A stretch of DNA of 20,188 nt from CBFHND01 sp965657085 (lineage in GTDB: Bacteria > Pseudomonadota > Alphaproteobacteria > Rhodobacterales > Rhodobacteraceae), in the NCBI GenBank assembly GCA_965657085.1, contig CBFHND010000041.1, forward strand, positions 1 through 20,188. The letters are read 5' to 3'. Below are positions 6,595 through 15,419 of the stretch, piece after piece. The position numbers and the translations under genes were made by a program. Each line of letters starts with the position of its first letter. Position 1 is the stretch's first letter. The notes under the pieces are model-generated. The model was given only the letters and a program-made list of their open reading frames with translations. It did not search any database and was not told where the DNA came from.

Positions 6595-7278
6595 ATGTTT
6601 GTTCCTCAGACTTTGCAAGACCACCTGTCGCCCACCGCGGGCATGCCCATGATCTTTGTACACACGCCCAAATGCGGCGGCCGGTTCGTGACACACACAT
6701 TCGGGCGGCGCTATTCCCAATGCGTCACCTGCACCACGCCCGCAATGGCCGGGCATCAAACATGGCGCGACTACCGCGATGGCATGCGCGCGCTTCATCT
6801 TGATATCAACCACTACGTGACCTTCACCGTCATCCGCGATCCATGGTCGTGGCATCAAAGCTGGTATCGCTACATCCGGGGCGACAAGGGCGGACGGCGA
6901 TCAGGCATGCCGGTCGAGCACGCATTGTTCCAGAACATCAGCTTTCTGGAGTACCTGCGCTGGCTGGCGGCACCCGGGATCACCGGGCAGTCCAACCGCT
7001 ATTACCTTGCTCAGGTGTCCGATTGGCTGGTGGACGAAGCAGGGGTTCCGCGTGTTGAACACATCCTGCGTCAGGAACGCCTGCGCGACGATCTCGAAGC
7101 GCTGCGCGACACCTACGGGCTGCGCGTCACCCTGCCCCGCAAACCGGTCAACACATCCCGCAAGCCGCCCGATTGCAACGTCAGCTATACCGCCGAAGGT
7201 ATCGACATCGTGGCCCGCCGCCATGCCCGCGACATTGCCCTGTTCGGCTATGCGCCGCCCGAAGCAATGGCCGCCTGA
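6595..7278 (+). CDS. Sulfotransferase-like P-loop protein
   Basis: The 227-aa product carries both PAPS-binding signatures of the sulfotransferase fold. The 5'-phosphosulfate loop is FVHTPKCGGRFVTHTF (21-36), and the 3'-phosphate element is VIRDPWSWHQSWYRYI (79-94), with the usual RDPW core. The family transfers sulfate from PAPS to hydroxyl or amino groups of carbohydrates, lipids or small molecules; the acceptor cannot be read from the sequence. No signal peptide or membrane helix is seen. The ATG at 6595 has only a weak CAAGG ribosome site; a later ATG at 6643 would still keep the P-loop. It follows the icd terminator and converges on the DUF6356 gene with two bases between stops. A second, more distant protein of this fold is encoded at 16700-17293. 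Confidence 0.75.
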   Translation: MFVPQTLQDHLSPTAGMPMIFVHTPKCGGRFVTHTFGRRYSQCVTCTTPAMAGHQTWRDYRDGMRALHLDINHYVTFTVIRDPWSWHQSWYRYIRGDKGGRRSGMPVEHALFQNISFLEYLRWLAAPGITGQSNRYYLAQVSDWLVDEAGVPRVEHILRQERLRDDLEALRDTYGLRVTLPRKPVNTSRKPPDCNVSYTAEGIDIVARRHARDIALFGYAPPEAMAA

Positions 7279-7280
7279 GT

Positions 7281-7484
7281 TTACTCGCGACCGACGATCC
7301 GGGCATGCATCTTTTCGATCAACCGGCTCGCCGTCTTCTCAAACAGGCACGGCACCAGCGCATGCACCAGGGCGGCCAGCCCCGCGCCGAACAGCAAAAG
7401 CGCAAAGCGCCCGGCAAAGACCAGATGCTGGAAATAGGTTTCATCCACCCCGCGCGGATGGTTCAGAAAGATGCGTGCGAACAT
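7281..7484 (-). CDS. Small membrane protein, DUF6356 family
   Basis: The 67-aa product begins MFARIFLNHPRGVDETYF, continues into a single hydrophobic segment LVFAGRFALLLFGAGLAALVHALVP (21-45) and ends in a basic tail. This HPxxVDETYxxH pattern before one membrane span is what I recognise as the DUF6356 family of small alphaproteobacterial proteins; function is unknown. An open frame continues upstream to 7850, but it overlaps the regulator gene on the other strand and lacks family resemblance. The ATG at 7484 has a G-rich stretch (GGGGGCAC) just upstream as possible ribosome site. It converges on the sulfotransferase-like gene and is divergent from the Lrp-type gene. Confidence 0.65.
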   Translation of the reverse strand: MFARIFLNHPRGVDETYFQHLVFAGRFALLLFGAGLAALVHALVPCLFEKTASRLIEKMHARIVGRE

Positions 7485-7564
7485 ATGTGCCCCCGTTGTT
7501 GTCAGGGCTTCAATGTGCCCCGTCCTTGCGGTGCAGAGGTCCCAAATTTCGCAGCACAACGCCC

Positions 7565-7592
7565 TTGCAATGGGACAATTTCCCGACATTAT
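7565..7592 (+). promoter_or_regulatory. Predicted promoter of the Lrp-type gene, with internal palindrome
   Basis: TTGCAA (7565-7570) and CATTAT (7587-7592) are 16 bases apart. The predicted transcription start falls at or next to the ATG at 7600. The spacer contains GGGA-CAATT-TCCC (7572-7584), an inverted repeat that could be an operator for autoregulation. Confidence 0.4.
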
Positions 7593-7599
7593 GCCAAAT

Positions 7600-8058
7600 A
7601 TGCAGACTCTTGATGAAATAGACCGCCGAATCCTCGCACAATTGCAGCACGACGCGACGCAATCGCTGGACACGCTCGGCGCGTCCGTCGGCCTGTCGCG
7701 CAATGCCTGCTGGCGCCGGGTGCGCAGCCTTGAAGATGCGGGCGTGATCACCGGGCGCGTGGCACTCGTGGATGCAAAGGCTGTGGGTCTGCCCTTGATG
7801 GTGTTCATGCAAATCCGCACCGGCAGCCACGATCCCGAGTGGCAGCGCAAGTTTTCCGATGCCAGCCGCGCCCTGCCCGGTATCCTCAGCGTCTACCGCA
7901 TGACCGGCGATCTGGATTACCTGATCCGCGCACGTGTGGCGGACATGCAAGACTATGACCGGCTTTATCAACAGCTTATCGCGCGCTTGCCTGTGGCGGA
8001 TATTTCGGCCAGCTTCGTCATGGAAGAAATCAAGGACGGCACAGCTTTGCCGCTTTGA
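7600..8058 (+). CDS. Lrp/AsnC-family transcriptional regulator
   Basis: The 152-aa protein has an N-terminal winged helix-turn-helix, LDEIDRRILAQLQHDATQSLDTLGASVGLSRNACWRRVRSLEDAG being the region (residues 4-48), followed by the ligand-binding RAM/AsnC domain with the characteristic GILSVYRMTGDLDYLIRARV stretch. Such proteins form dimers and octamers and sense amino acids. The start is uncertain: ATG codons lie at 7591 and 7600, neither with a convincing Shine-Dalgarno, and a good -10 element ends at 7592, which favours 7600 and a leaderless message. It lies 17 bases before an SMR exporter gene on the same strand, so it probably controls and shares a transcript with it. The specific effector is unknown. 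Confidence 0.9.
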   Translation: MQTLDEIDRRILAQLQHDATQSLDTLGASVGLSRNACWRRVRSLEDAGVITGRVALVDAKAVGLPLMVFMQIRTGSHDPEWQRKFSDASRALPGILSVYRMTGDLDYLIRARVADMQDYDRLYQQLIARLPVADISASFVMEEIKDGTALPL

Positions 8059-8075
8059 ACACCAAAGGACCGCCC

Positions 8076-8408
8076 ATGCCTGCGCATTACATCTATCTGA
8101 TCGTGGCCATCGCCGCCGAAACCATCGGCACAACGGCCCTGCAGGCCAGTGACCAGTTCTCGAAATTCTGGCCCACGGTGATGGTCGTTCTGTTTTACGC
8201 GCTTGCCTTCTTCTTTCTGGGTCTGGCGCTGAAATACATGCCCGTCGGCGTGGCCTATGCCATCTGGTCGGGGCTTGGCATCGTTTTTATCGCCATCATC
8301 GGACTTCTGGCCTTTGGTCAACGATTGGACGTGCCGGCCCTTCTGGGCATGGGCCTGATCATCGCGGGCATCATTGTCATTCAGCTGTTCTCGAAAACCG
8401 CAACGCAC
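8076..8408 (+). CDS. Small multidrug resistance (SMR) exporter, EmrE-like
   Basis: This inner-membrane protein of 110 aa has four predicted transmembrane helices and closely follows EmrE in length and motifs. It carries the essential membrane-embedded glutamate in IAAETIGTTAL (Glu15), the helix-2/3 signature PVGVAYAIWSGLGIV and the GQRLD loop before helix 4. Such dimers exchange protons for quaternary cations or guanidinium-type compounds. The ATG at 8076 follows AAAGGA at 7 bases; a TTG at 8055 in the same frame would add seven residues without family support. It follows an Lrp/AsnC regulator by 17 bases, so its natural substrate may be linked to an amino acid or amine, though this is inference. 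The gene stop is TGA at 8409-8411. Confidence 0.93.
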
Positions 8409-8488
8409 TGATCGCGCTGAAAATCCGGTACGGTTGCCCTGAGCCTGGGCCCCGGCCTATGGTGGCATATCCTGTGCGGAGTGTGCCC

Positions 8489-9610
8489 ATGTCTGATCGC
8501 CCGTCCTTTACCCTTGGGATCGAAGAAGAATACCTGATCGTGGACCGCGAAACCCGCGAACTTGTGCGCGCCCCCGAGCAGGCCTTTGTCGAGGCGTGCT
8601 GCGCCAGGCTCGGGGATCAGGTGACAGGCGAGTTCCTGCAATGCCAGATCGAGGTGGGCACCAAGCCACACAAGGCAGTGCCCGATGCGATCCGCGAATT
8701 GCGCACCCTGCGCGACGGAATCCGCGATGCGGCTGTCGACTTCGGCTATGCGCCCATCGCCGCCTCGACCCATCCTTTCAGCAAATGGCGCGATCAGGCC
8801 CGCACACCCAAGGATCGCTATGCCGGGCTGGAACGGGATATGGGGCGGGTTGTCGGGCGCATGCTGATCTCGGGCATGCACATCCATATCGGCATCGAAG
8901 ACGAAGACCTGCGGATCGACCTGATGAACCAGGTCAGCTATTTCCTGCCGCATCTTCTGGCCCTGTCGTGTTCTTCCCCGTTCTGGGAAGGTGAGGATAC
9001 GGGCCTTGCGTCCTACCGGTTGTCGGTCTTTGACGCGATGCCGCGCACCGGATTGCCCGATGTCATGGGCAGCCACGCCGAATACCGCCGCATGGTCGAC
9101 CGTCTGGTGCAGGCCGGGTGCATCGAGGACGGCACGAAAATCTGGTGGGACATCCGCCCCTCGGACAAGTTCCCAACTGTCGAACAGCGCGTCACGGACA
9201 TCTGCACACGGCTTGAAGACGCAGCCTCCATCGCAGCCCTCTATCAATCGTTGCTGGCCGGACTGTACCGTTTGAAATGCCGCAACCAGCGCTGGCGGAT
9301 GTATCCGCGCACCCTGATCATGGAAAACCGCTGGCGGGCGCAACGCTTTGGCACCGCGGGCAAGCTGATGGACCTGGGCCAAGGCACCCTGTCCCCCTTT
9401 CCCGATCTCGTCGAGGAGCTGATCGATCTGGCCCTGCCCGAGGCCGAAATACTCGGCTGTCACACCGAGTTGCTGCGCACACGGCGGATTGCAGCGGACG
9501 GAAATTCGGCCCTGCGCCAGCGCGCGGCACGGCAGGATGCGCTGGACAAGGGCGCCAGCGACTCAGAGGCGATGATCGCCGTGGTGGATCACCTGATCGC
9601 CGAATTCTGA
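8489..9610 (+). CDS. YbdK-type carboxylate-amine ligase (glutamate-cysteine ligase family 2)
   Basis: The 373-aa product matches E. coli YbdK (372 aa) in length and hallmark motifs. FTLGIEEEYLIVD (7-19) carries the acidic metal-binding residues, and ISGMHIHIGIED near 130-140 and KIWWDIRPSDKFPTVEQRV near 220-240 are typical of the GCS2 family. These ATP-dependent enzymes form gamma-glutamyl or related amide bonds; YbdK itself has weak glutamate-cysteine ligase activity and its true substrate is unsettled. The ATG at 8489 follows GCGGAG at 7 bases; the ATG at 8459 would add ten unmatched residues. It is cytoplasmic, with no signal peptide. It is followed by typA after 98 bases, and a weak hairpin lies between them. 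Confidence 0.92.
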   Translation: MSDRPSFTLGIEEEYLIVDRETRELVRAPEQAFVEACCARLGDQVTGEFLQCQIEVGTKPHKAVPDAIRELRTLRDGIRDAAVDFGYAPIAASTHPFSKWRDQARTPKDRYAGLERDMGRVVGRMLISGMHIHIGIEDEDLRIDLMNQVSYFLPHLLALSCSSPFWEGEDTGLASYRLSVFDAMPRTGLPDVMGSHAEYRRMVDRLVQAGCIEDGTKIWWDIRPSDKFPTVEQRVTDICTRLEDAASIAALYQSLLAGLYRLKCRNQRWRMYPRTLIMENRWRAQRFGTAGKLMDLGQGTLSPFPDLVEELIDLALPEAEILGCHTELLRTRRIAADGNSALRQRAARQDALDKGASDSEAMIAVVDHLIAEF

Positions 9611-9626
9611 GGCCCCTTCGCGACCC

Positions 9627-9645
9627 TTCCCGACAGAGCCGGGAA
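9627..9645 (+). terminator. Weak hairpin after the YbdK-type gene
   Basis: TTCCCG and CGGGAA form a 6-bp stem with a 7-base loop, 16 bases after the stop codon. No T-run follows, so termination is doubtful. Confidence 0.25.
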
Positions 9646-9708
9646 AACCTCTGGCAATCGGGGGGCAAGCGCGTTATGGCGCAGCAACTCCAGACAGAGG
9701 CTGATTTC

Positions 9709-11526
<1,818 letters not shown>

Positions 11527-11530
11527 GAAA

Positions 11531-11570
11531 CAAGGAAACGGGGCGCTTTTGCACCCCGTTCCAAACTTGT
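11531..11570. terminator. Hairpin between convergent typA and the small secreted-protein gene
   Basis: AACGGGG (11537-11543) pairs with CCCCGTT (11554-11560), extended outward by GG/CC and by CAAG/CTTG with a small bulge. There is no clear T-tract. It sits 10 bases after the typA stop and 32 bases after the stop of the opposing gene, so a bidirectional role is likely. Confidence 0.45.
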
Positions 11571-11592
11571 CTGCGCGATGTAGCGCGCGCGC

Positions 11593-11868
11593 CTAGGCGC
11601 AGCGCCCGGAAAACTTGGACGAACCATCAGCCTGGCGTTCAATCACCACGTCCGTCACCGTACCCGATGCTCCGCACGCGTCGCTGATACCGATAGTGCG
11701 CAGTTCTTTCTCTGTCCACGCCGAGCCGGCGAAACCGGTCACCACACCGTCCTTGGTGCTCATTTCCAGATAGGCAGGGTTGCTGTTGCCGCCCGAGGAA
11801 CCACTCGAACTGACACAAGCGACTTGGATGGCAAGTGCGCCAAACGCCAGAATGGATGAAATTCTCAT
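11593..11868 (-). CDS. Small exported protein, possible lipoprotein
   Basis: The 91-aa product starts MRISSILAFGALAIQVAC, a short signal peptide that ends in a lipobox-like IQVAC (Cys18); Gln at -3 is atypical, so lipidation is uncertain. A Ser/Gly-rich linker (19-30) follows, then a compact domain with two further cysteines (Cys65, Cys90), which could form a disulfide in the periplasm. I recognise no named family. The ATG at 11868 has AGGAGA about 9 bases upstream; a TTG two codons earlier is an alternative. The upstream region is distinctly AT-rich, unlike the surrounding DNA. It converges on typA and is separated by 117 bases from the alaS-led group. Confidence 0.7.
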   Translation of the reverse strand: MRISSILAFGALAIQVACVSSSGSSGGNSNPAYLEMSTKDGVVTGFAGSAWTEKELRTIGISDACGASGTVTDVVIERQADGSSKFSGRCA

Positions 11869-11880
11869 AGTCAAAAGTCT

Positions 11881-11932
11881 CCTAGGTTTAAGCCTCTATA
11901 GCTATAAAGAAACTATATCAACCACAAGTTCG
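11881..11932 (-). promoter_or_regulatory. AT-rich promoter region of the small exported-protein gene
   Basis: The minus strand contains TTGATA and TTGTGG as -35 candidates and overlapping TATAGC/TATAGA -10 candidates at 15-16 base spacings. The exact pair cannot be chosen by eye, but the base composition differs sharply from the flanking coding DNA. Confidence 0.35.
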
Positions 11933-11985
11933 GCTTGCCCAAAAACGGGTACAAAACCGAGGCCCACCGCGCGCTTGAGCGTCGG

Positions 11986-12270
11986 TCAGAACCCAGTCAG
12001 GAACAGGTAAAGACCGCCGCCCCAGATACCGATGGTGATGCCGCCGAAAATGGCGATCACGAGAATTTTCTCGATCAACGGCGTGGGCTCGTGCCATTCG
12101 CGGTCCGGCAACACCTTGTTGGACAACAGGCCGACAAAGAGGATGGCCCCGTACCACGCCATGCCCGTGACCACCAAAAAGGGAAAGAGATCGCCCAACG
12201 CGAATTTGGCGGCCTCAATCCCCAAGGCTTGCGCCAAAGTGGTCAGAAGCGCTTCGATCGCCTGACCCAT
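11986..12270 (-). CDS. Small two-helix membrane protein, hypothetical
   Basis: The 94-aa product has an amphipathic N-terminus, a first membrane segment around 28-49 (LFPFLVVTGMAWYGAILFVG), a polar loop SNKVLPDREWHEPTPLIEK, and a second segment around 69-92 rich in glycine. Both ends probably face the same side. I do not recognise the family. It starts 10 bases after the DUF1330 gene stop and follows GGGGCG as a weak ribosome site, so it is probably the last gene of the alaS-led transcript. Coding is supported by the clean hydrophobic pattern and the tight spacing; a shorter overlapping frame (11918-12157) has no such pattern. Confidence 0.65.
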   Translation of the reverse strand: MGQAIEALLTTLAQALGIEAAKFALGDLFPFLVVTGMAWYGAILFVGLLSNKVLPDREWHEPTPLIEKILVIAIFGGITIGIWGGGLYLFLTGF

Positions 12271-12280
12271 CGTCGCGCCC

Positions 12281-12568
12281 CTATTCGGTGGTTTCCACGA
12301 TCATCAACTCGCGCTCGGACGCGCCACGCGCGTGTTCCAGCGCCGCCTGATAGGCATCCGAATGATAGCACCGCTCGGCCGTTTCCACGTCCGGAAAGCG
12401 CGCCACGACGTTGCGGGGGCGTTCCTTGCCCTCAAGCTGAACGAACCGCCCGCCACGCGCGATGAACTCACCACCATGTGCGGCAATCGCCACCGTCGCC
12501 CCGGCCGCGTATTTCTTGTACGCTTCCTCGTCGGTGACTGTCACATGCGCAATCCAGAGTGCACCCAT
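12281..12568 (-). CDS. DUF1330 domain protein
   Basis: The 95-aa product fits the DUF1330 family, small dimeric ferredoxin-like (Dabb-type) proteins without an agreed function. Typical features are the opening WIAHVTVTDEEAYKKYAAG (5-23), the ARGG turn in the middle, and RNVVARFPDVETAERCYHSD (52-71) followed by YQAALEHARGASERELMIVE. No signal peptide or membrane segment is visible. The ATG at 12568 is 4 bases past the alaS stop codon, with GGAAGGA inside the alaS end as ribosome site, so translation is likely coupled to alaS. The membrane protein gene follows after 10 bases. Confidence 0.88.
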   Translation of the reverse strand: MGALWIAHVTVTDEEAYKKYAAGATVAIAAHGGEFIARGGRFVQLEGKERPRNVVARFPDVETAERCYHSDAYQAALEHARGASERELMIVETTE

Positions 12569-12572
12569 CGTC

Positions 12573-15224
12573 TTATCCTTCCATCACGGTCTTGGCCGCC
12601 TTGATCGCCGCATCGGCGTTGCTGGCATCCTTGGCCCCACCTTGGGCCATGTCCGGACGGCCACCGCCGCCCTTGCCGCCCAATTCCACCACGGCAGCCT
12701 TGACCAGATCAACCGCGTTGACTGCATCCGTCTTGTCCTTGGTGACACCTGCGGCCACGGCCACCTTGCCATCAGCCTCGGCAATCAACAGCACGGCCCC
12801 CGACCCGATCCGGTCCTTGTGGGCGTCGATCAGCGCGGGCAGGTCCTTGCCCGTCACACCGTTCAGCACCTGCGCGAGAAAGGCTGTGCCGTTCACCTCC
12901 TCGGCCTGCGGCTCGGCTGTGCCACCGCCTGACATCGCCAGTTCACGGCGCAGCTGTGCGACCTCGTTGGCCAGCGCCTTGCGCTCGTCCAGCAAGGCGC
13001 GCACGCGGTCCGCCGCTTCGGTCACGGGGGCCTTCAAGGCATCGGCCACCGCCGACAGACGCGCATCCTGCGCGCGCAGATGTGCCAGCGCGGGCGCTCC
13101 GGTCAGCGCCTCGATGCGGCGCACACCCGCGCTGCTCGCACTGTCTCCCAGCAGGACAAAGGCACCGATATCGCCGGTCTGGCGCACATGGGTGCCGCCG
13201 CACAGCTCGATCGAATAGGTCTGCCCGTCGCCGCCCTTGCCTGTGTCGGCCCGACCCATGGACACCACGCGCACCTCGTCGCCGTATTTCTCACCAAAGA
13301 GCGCCTGCGCCCCGATGGCGCGCGCGTCATCCGGCGTCATGATCCGCGTCTCGACCTTCGAGTTCTGGCGAATGAACGTGTTCACCTCCTGCTCGACCTT
13401 TGCCAGCTCGTCCCCGGACAACGCCTTGGCGTGGCTGAAATCGAACCGCAGGCGGTCCTCGGCATTGAGCGATCCGCGCTGTGCAACGTGATCCCCCAGC
13501 GCTTCTCGCAGGGCCTCGTGCAACAGGTGCGTGGCTGAGTGGTTGGCCCGGATCGCTGTGCGGCGTCCGTGATCCACTTCAAGAACAGCAGCTTCACCTT
13601 TGGCAACGCTCCCTTTTTCGACTTTCCCGATATGCACGAACACGCCCGCCGTCTTGCGCGTGTCGGTCACGCGCACCTGGCCACCTTCGGTGCGGATCAC
13701 CCCGGTATCACCGACCTGCCCGCCACTTTCTGCATAGAACGGCGACTGGTTCAGGGCGATCTGCACACCTTCGCCCTCATGCGCCACGTCAACCTGCGCA
13801 CCGTCCTGCACCAGTGCCACGATCTGCCCTTCGGCCGTTTCCGTGTCATACCCAAGGAAATCCGTGGCCCCGGCCGCATCCGCCACGTCGAACCACACCG
13901 TTGCATCCGCCGCCTCACCCGACCCGGACCAGGCCGCACGGGCCTTGGCCTTTTGTTCCGCCATGGCCGCGTCAAAGCCGTCCGTGTCCACGCCACGCCC
14001 CTTTTCACGCAGCGCGTCCTGCGTAAGATCAAGCGGGAAGCCGTAGGTGTCATAAAGCTTGAAGGCAGAAGCCCCCGACAGGTCAGCGCCTTCGGGCAGA
14101 TCAGAGACTTCATCATCCAGCAGCTTGAGGCCGCGGTCCAATGTCTGCTTGAACCGGGTTTCTTCCAGTTCCAGCGTTTCGGTGATCAGCGTCTGCGCCT
14201 GCCCCAGCTCGGGATAGGCGGCCCCCATCTGGCGCACCAGCGACGGCACCAGTTGGTGCATGACCGGATCCTTGGCCCCCAACAGATGCGCGTGCCGCAT
14301 CGCGCGCCGCATGATCCGGCGCAGCACGTAGCCTCGCCCGTCGTTCGAGGGCATCACCCCATCCGCAATCAGGAACGAGGTCGAGCGCAGGTGATCGGCG
14401 ATCACGCGGTGGTGCACGTTCTTGTCGCCGTAGGGGTCCACACCCGTCGCATCCGCCGACGCCTCGATCAGAGATTTGAACAGGTCCGTGTCATAGTTGT
14501 CATGGCTGCCCTGCAACAGGGCACCGATACGTTCCAACCCCATGCCCGTGTCGATGGACTGCATGTCCAGATCGACCATGGAGCCGTCTTCGAACTGCTC
14601 GTTCTGCATGAAAACGATGTTCCAGATCTCGATGAACCGGTCGCCATCTTCCTCGGGGCTGCCGGGAGGGCCACCCCAGATGTGATCGCCATGATCATAG
14701 AAGATTTCGGTGCACGGCCCGCACGGACCCGTCGGCCCCATCTGCCAGAAGTTGTCAGAGGTGGCGATACGAATGATCCGATCTTCCGGCACCCCCATTT
14801 TCTTCCAGATTTCAAAGGCTTCATCATCAGTGTGGTATACCGTTGTGTAGAGACGCTCCTTTGGAATACCGAATTCCTTGGTGATCAGCTCCCACGCGAA
14901 GGGGATCGCTTCTTTCTTGAAGTAATCGCCAAAGCTGAAATTGCCGAGCATTTCGAAGAACGTGTGGTGACGCGCGGTGTAACCCACGTTGTCCAGATCG
15001 TTGTGCTTGCCGCCTGCGCGCACACATTTCTGCGCCGACGTGGCGCGGGTGTAATCGCGCCGCTCCAGCCCGGTGAACAGGTTCTTGAACTGCACCATGC
15101 CCGAGTTGACGAACATCAGCGTGGGGTCATTGCGCGGCACCAGCGGGCTCGACGGGACCACCGCGTGGCCCTGCTTTTCAAAGTAGGACAGAAAGGTCGA
15201 ACGGATGTCGTTGAGCGTGGGCAT
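12573..15224 (-). CDS. alaS: Alanyl-tRNA synthetase
   Basis: The enzyme charges tRNA-Ala with alanine and edits mischarged Ser/Gly. The 883-aa protein is full length (E. coli about 875). The class II catalytic domain is at the N-terminus, with MFVNSGMVQFKNLF (37-50), the motif-2 arginine region, and GPTGPCGPCTEIFYD (163-177). Editing-domain zinc ligands appear in NHSATHLLHE (His562, His566) and CGGTHVRQTGD (Cys675, His679). A C-terminal coiled coil (about 740-765) and the C-Ala domain with a GGGGRPDMAQGG motif close the protein. The ATG at 15224 follows GAAGG. The gene lies downstream of recA on the same strand but has its own candidate promoter after the recA terminator. Confidence 0.98.
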   Translation of the reverse strand: MPTLNDIRSTFLSYFEKQGHAVVPSSPLVPRNDPTLMFVNSGMVQFKNLFTGLERRDYTRATSAQKCVRAGGKHNDLDNVGYTARHHTFFEMLGNFSFGDYFKKEAIPFAWELITKEFGIPKERLYTTVYHTDDEAFEIWKKMGVPEDRIIRIATSDNFWQMGPTGPCGPCTEIFYDHGDHIWGGPPGSPEEDGDRFIEIWNIVFMQNEQFEDGSMVDLDMQSIDTGMGLERIGALLQGSHDNYDTDLFKSLIEASADATGVDPYGDKNVHHRVIADHLRSTSFLIADGVMPSNDGRGYVLRRIMRRAMRHAHLLGAKDPVMHQLVPSLVRQMGAAYPELGQAQTLITETLELEETRFKQTLDRGLKLLDDEVSDLPEGADLSGASAFKLYDTYGFPLDLTQDALREKGRGVDTDGFDAAMAEQKAKARAAWSGSGEAADATVWFDVADAAGATDFLGYDTETAEGQIVALVQDGAQVDVAHEGEGVQIALNQSPFYAESGGQVGDTGVIRTEGGQVRVTDTRKTAGVFVHIGKVEKGSVAKGEAAVLEVDHGRRTAIRANHSATHLLHEALREALGDHVAQRGSLNAEDRLRFDFSHAKALSGDELAKVEQEVNTFIRQNSKVETRIMTPDDARAIGAQALFGEKYGDEVRVVSMGRADTGKGGDGQTYSIELCGGTHVRQTGDIGAFVLLGDSASSAGVRRIEALTGAPALAHLRAQDARLSAVADALKAPVTEAADRVRALLDERKALANEVAQLRRELAMSGGGTAEPQAEEVNGTAFLAQVLNGVTGKDLPALIDAHKDRIGSGAVLLIAEADGKVAVAAGVTKDKTDAVNAVDLVKAAVVELGGKGGGGRPDMAQGGAKDASNADAAIKAAKTVMEG

Positions 15225-15259
15225 GGGTCAAAGCCTTCGGGCGGAATTGCGTTGCAGGT

Positions 15260-15288
15260 GAAATAGCCCCCCGCCCCGCGACTGTCCA
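15260..15288 (-). promoter_or_regulatory. Candidate promoter of alaS
   Basis: TGGACA (15288-15283) and TATTTC (15265-15260) are 17 bases apart on the minus strand, predicting a start near 15253. The -35 is good and the -10 is weak. Confidence 0.35.
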
Positions 15289-15305
15289 CAGGTGGAACGC
15301 ACCTG
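15289..15305. promoter_or_regulatory. CAGGTG inverted repeat next to the alaS -35
   Basis: CAGGTG-GAACG-CACCTG is a perfect 6-bp inverted repeat directly upstream of the alaS -35 hexamer. A third CAGGTG lies at 15255-15260, beside the -10. This could be an operator, but the protein is unknown. Confidence 0.3.
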
Positions 15306-15324
15306 GGGCTTGGTGCCGATACGA

Positions 15325-15354
15325 AACAAGGCGCCCCACGCGGGACGCCCTGTT
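15325..15354 (-). terminator. Terminator hairpin of recA
   Basis: On the minus strand AACAGGGCGTCCC and GGGGCGCCTTGTT form a 13-bp stem with two wobbles around a GCGT tetraloop; the 3' arm ends TTGTTTC. It is 65 bases after the recA stop. Confidence 0.6.
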
Positions 15355-15419
15355 CCGGGTATTCTTCGACACCTTGTCACGCATCGTGGGCCTTTTGGGC
15401 AGTTGGCCGTCTGCGCGGG

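Noticed and set aside
9277..9708. Long N-terminal extension of the TypA frame
   Set aside because: The extension overlaps the YbdK-type gene in another frame, and the standard BipA start with a good ribosome site is at 9709.
13539..15266. 575-codon open frame on the plus strand opposite alaS
   Set aside because: It is antisense to an unambiguous AlaRS and reads as a mirror-frame product.
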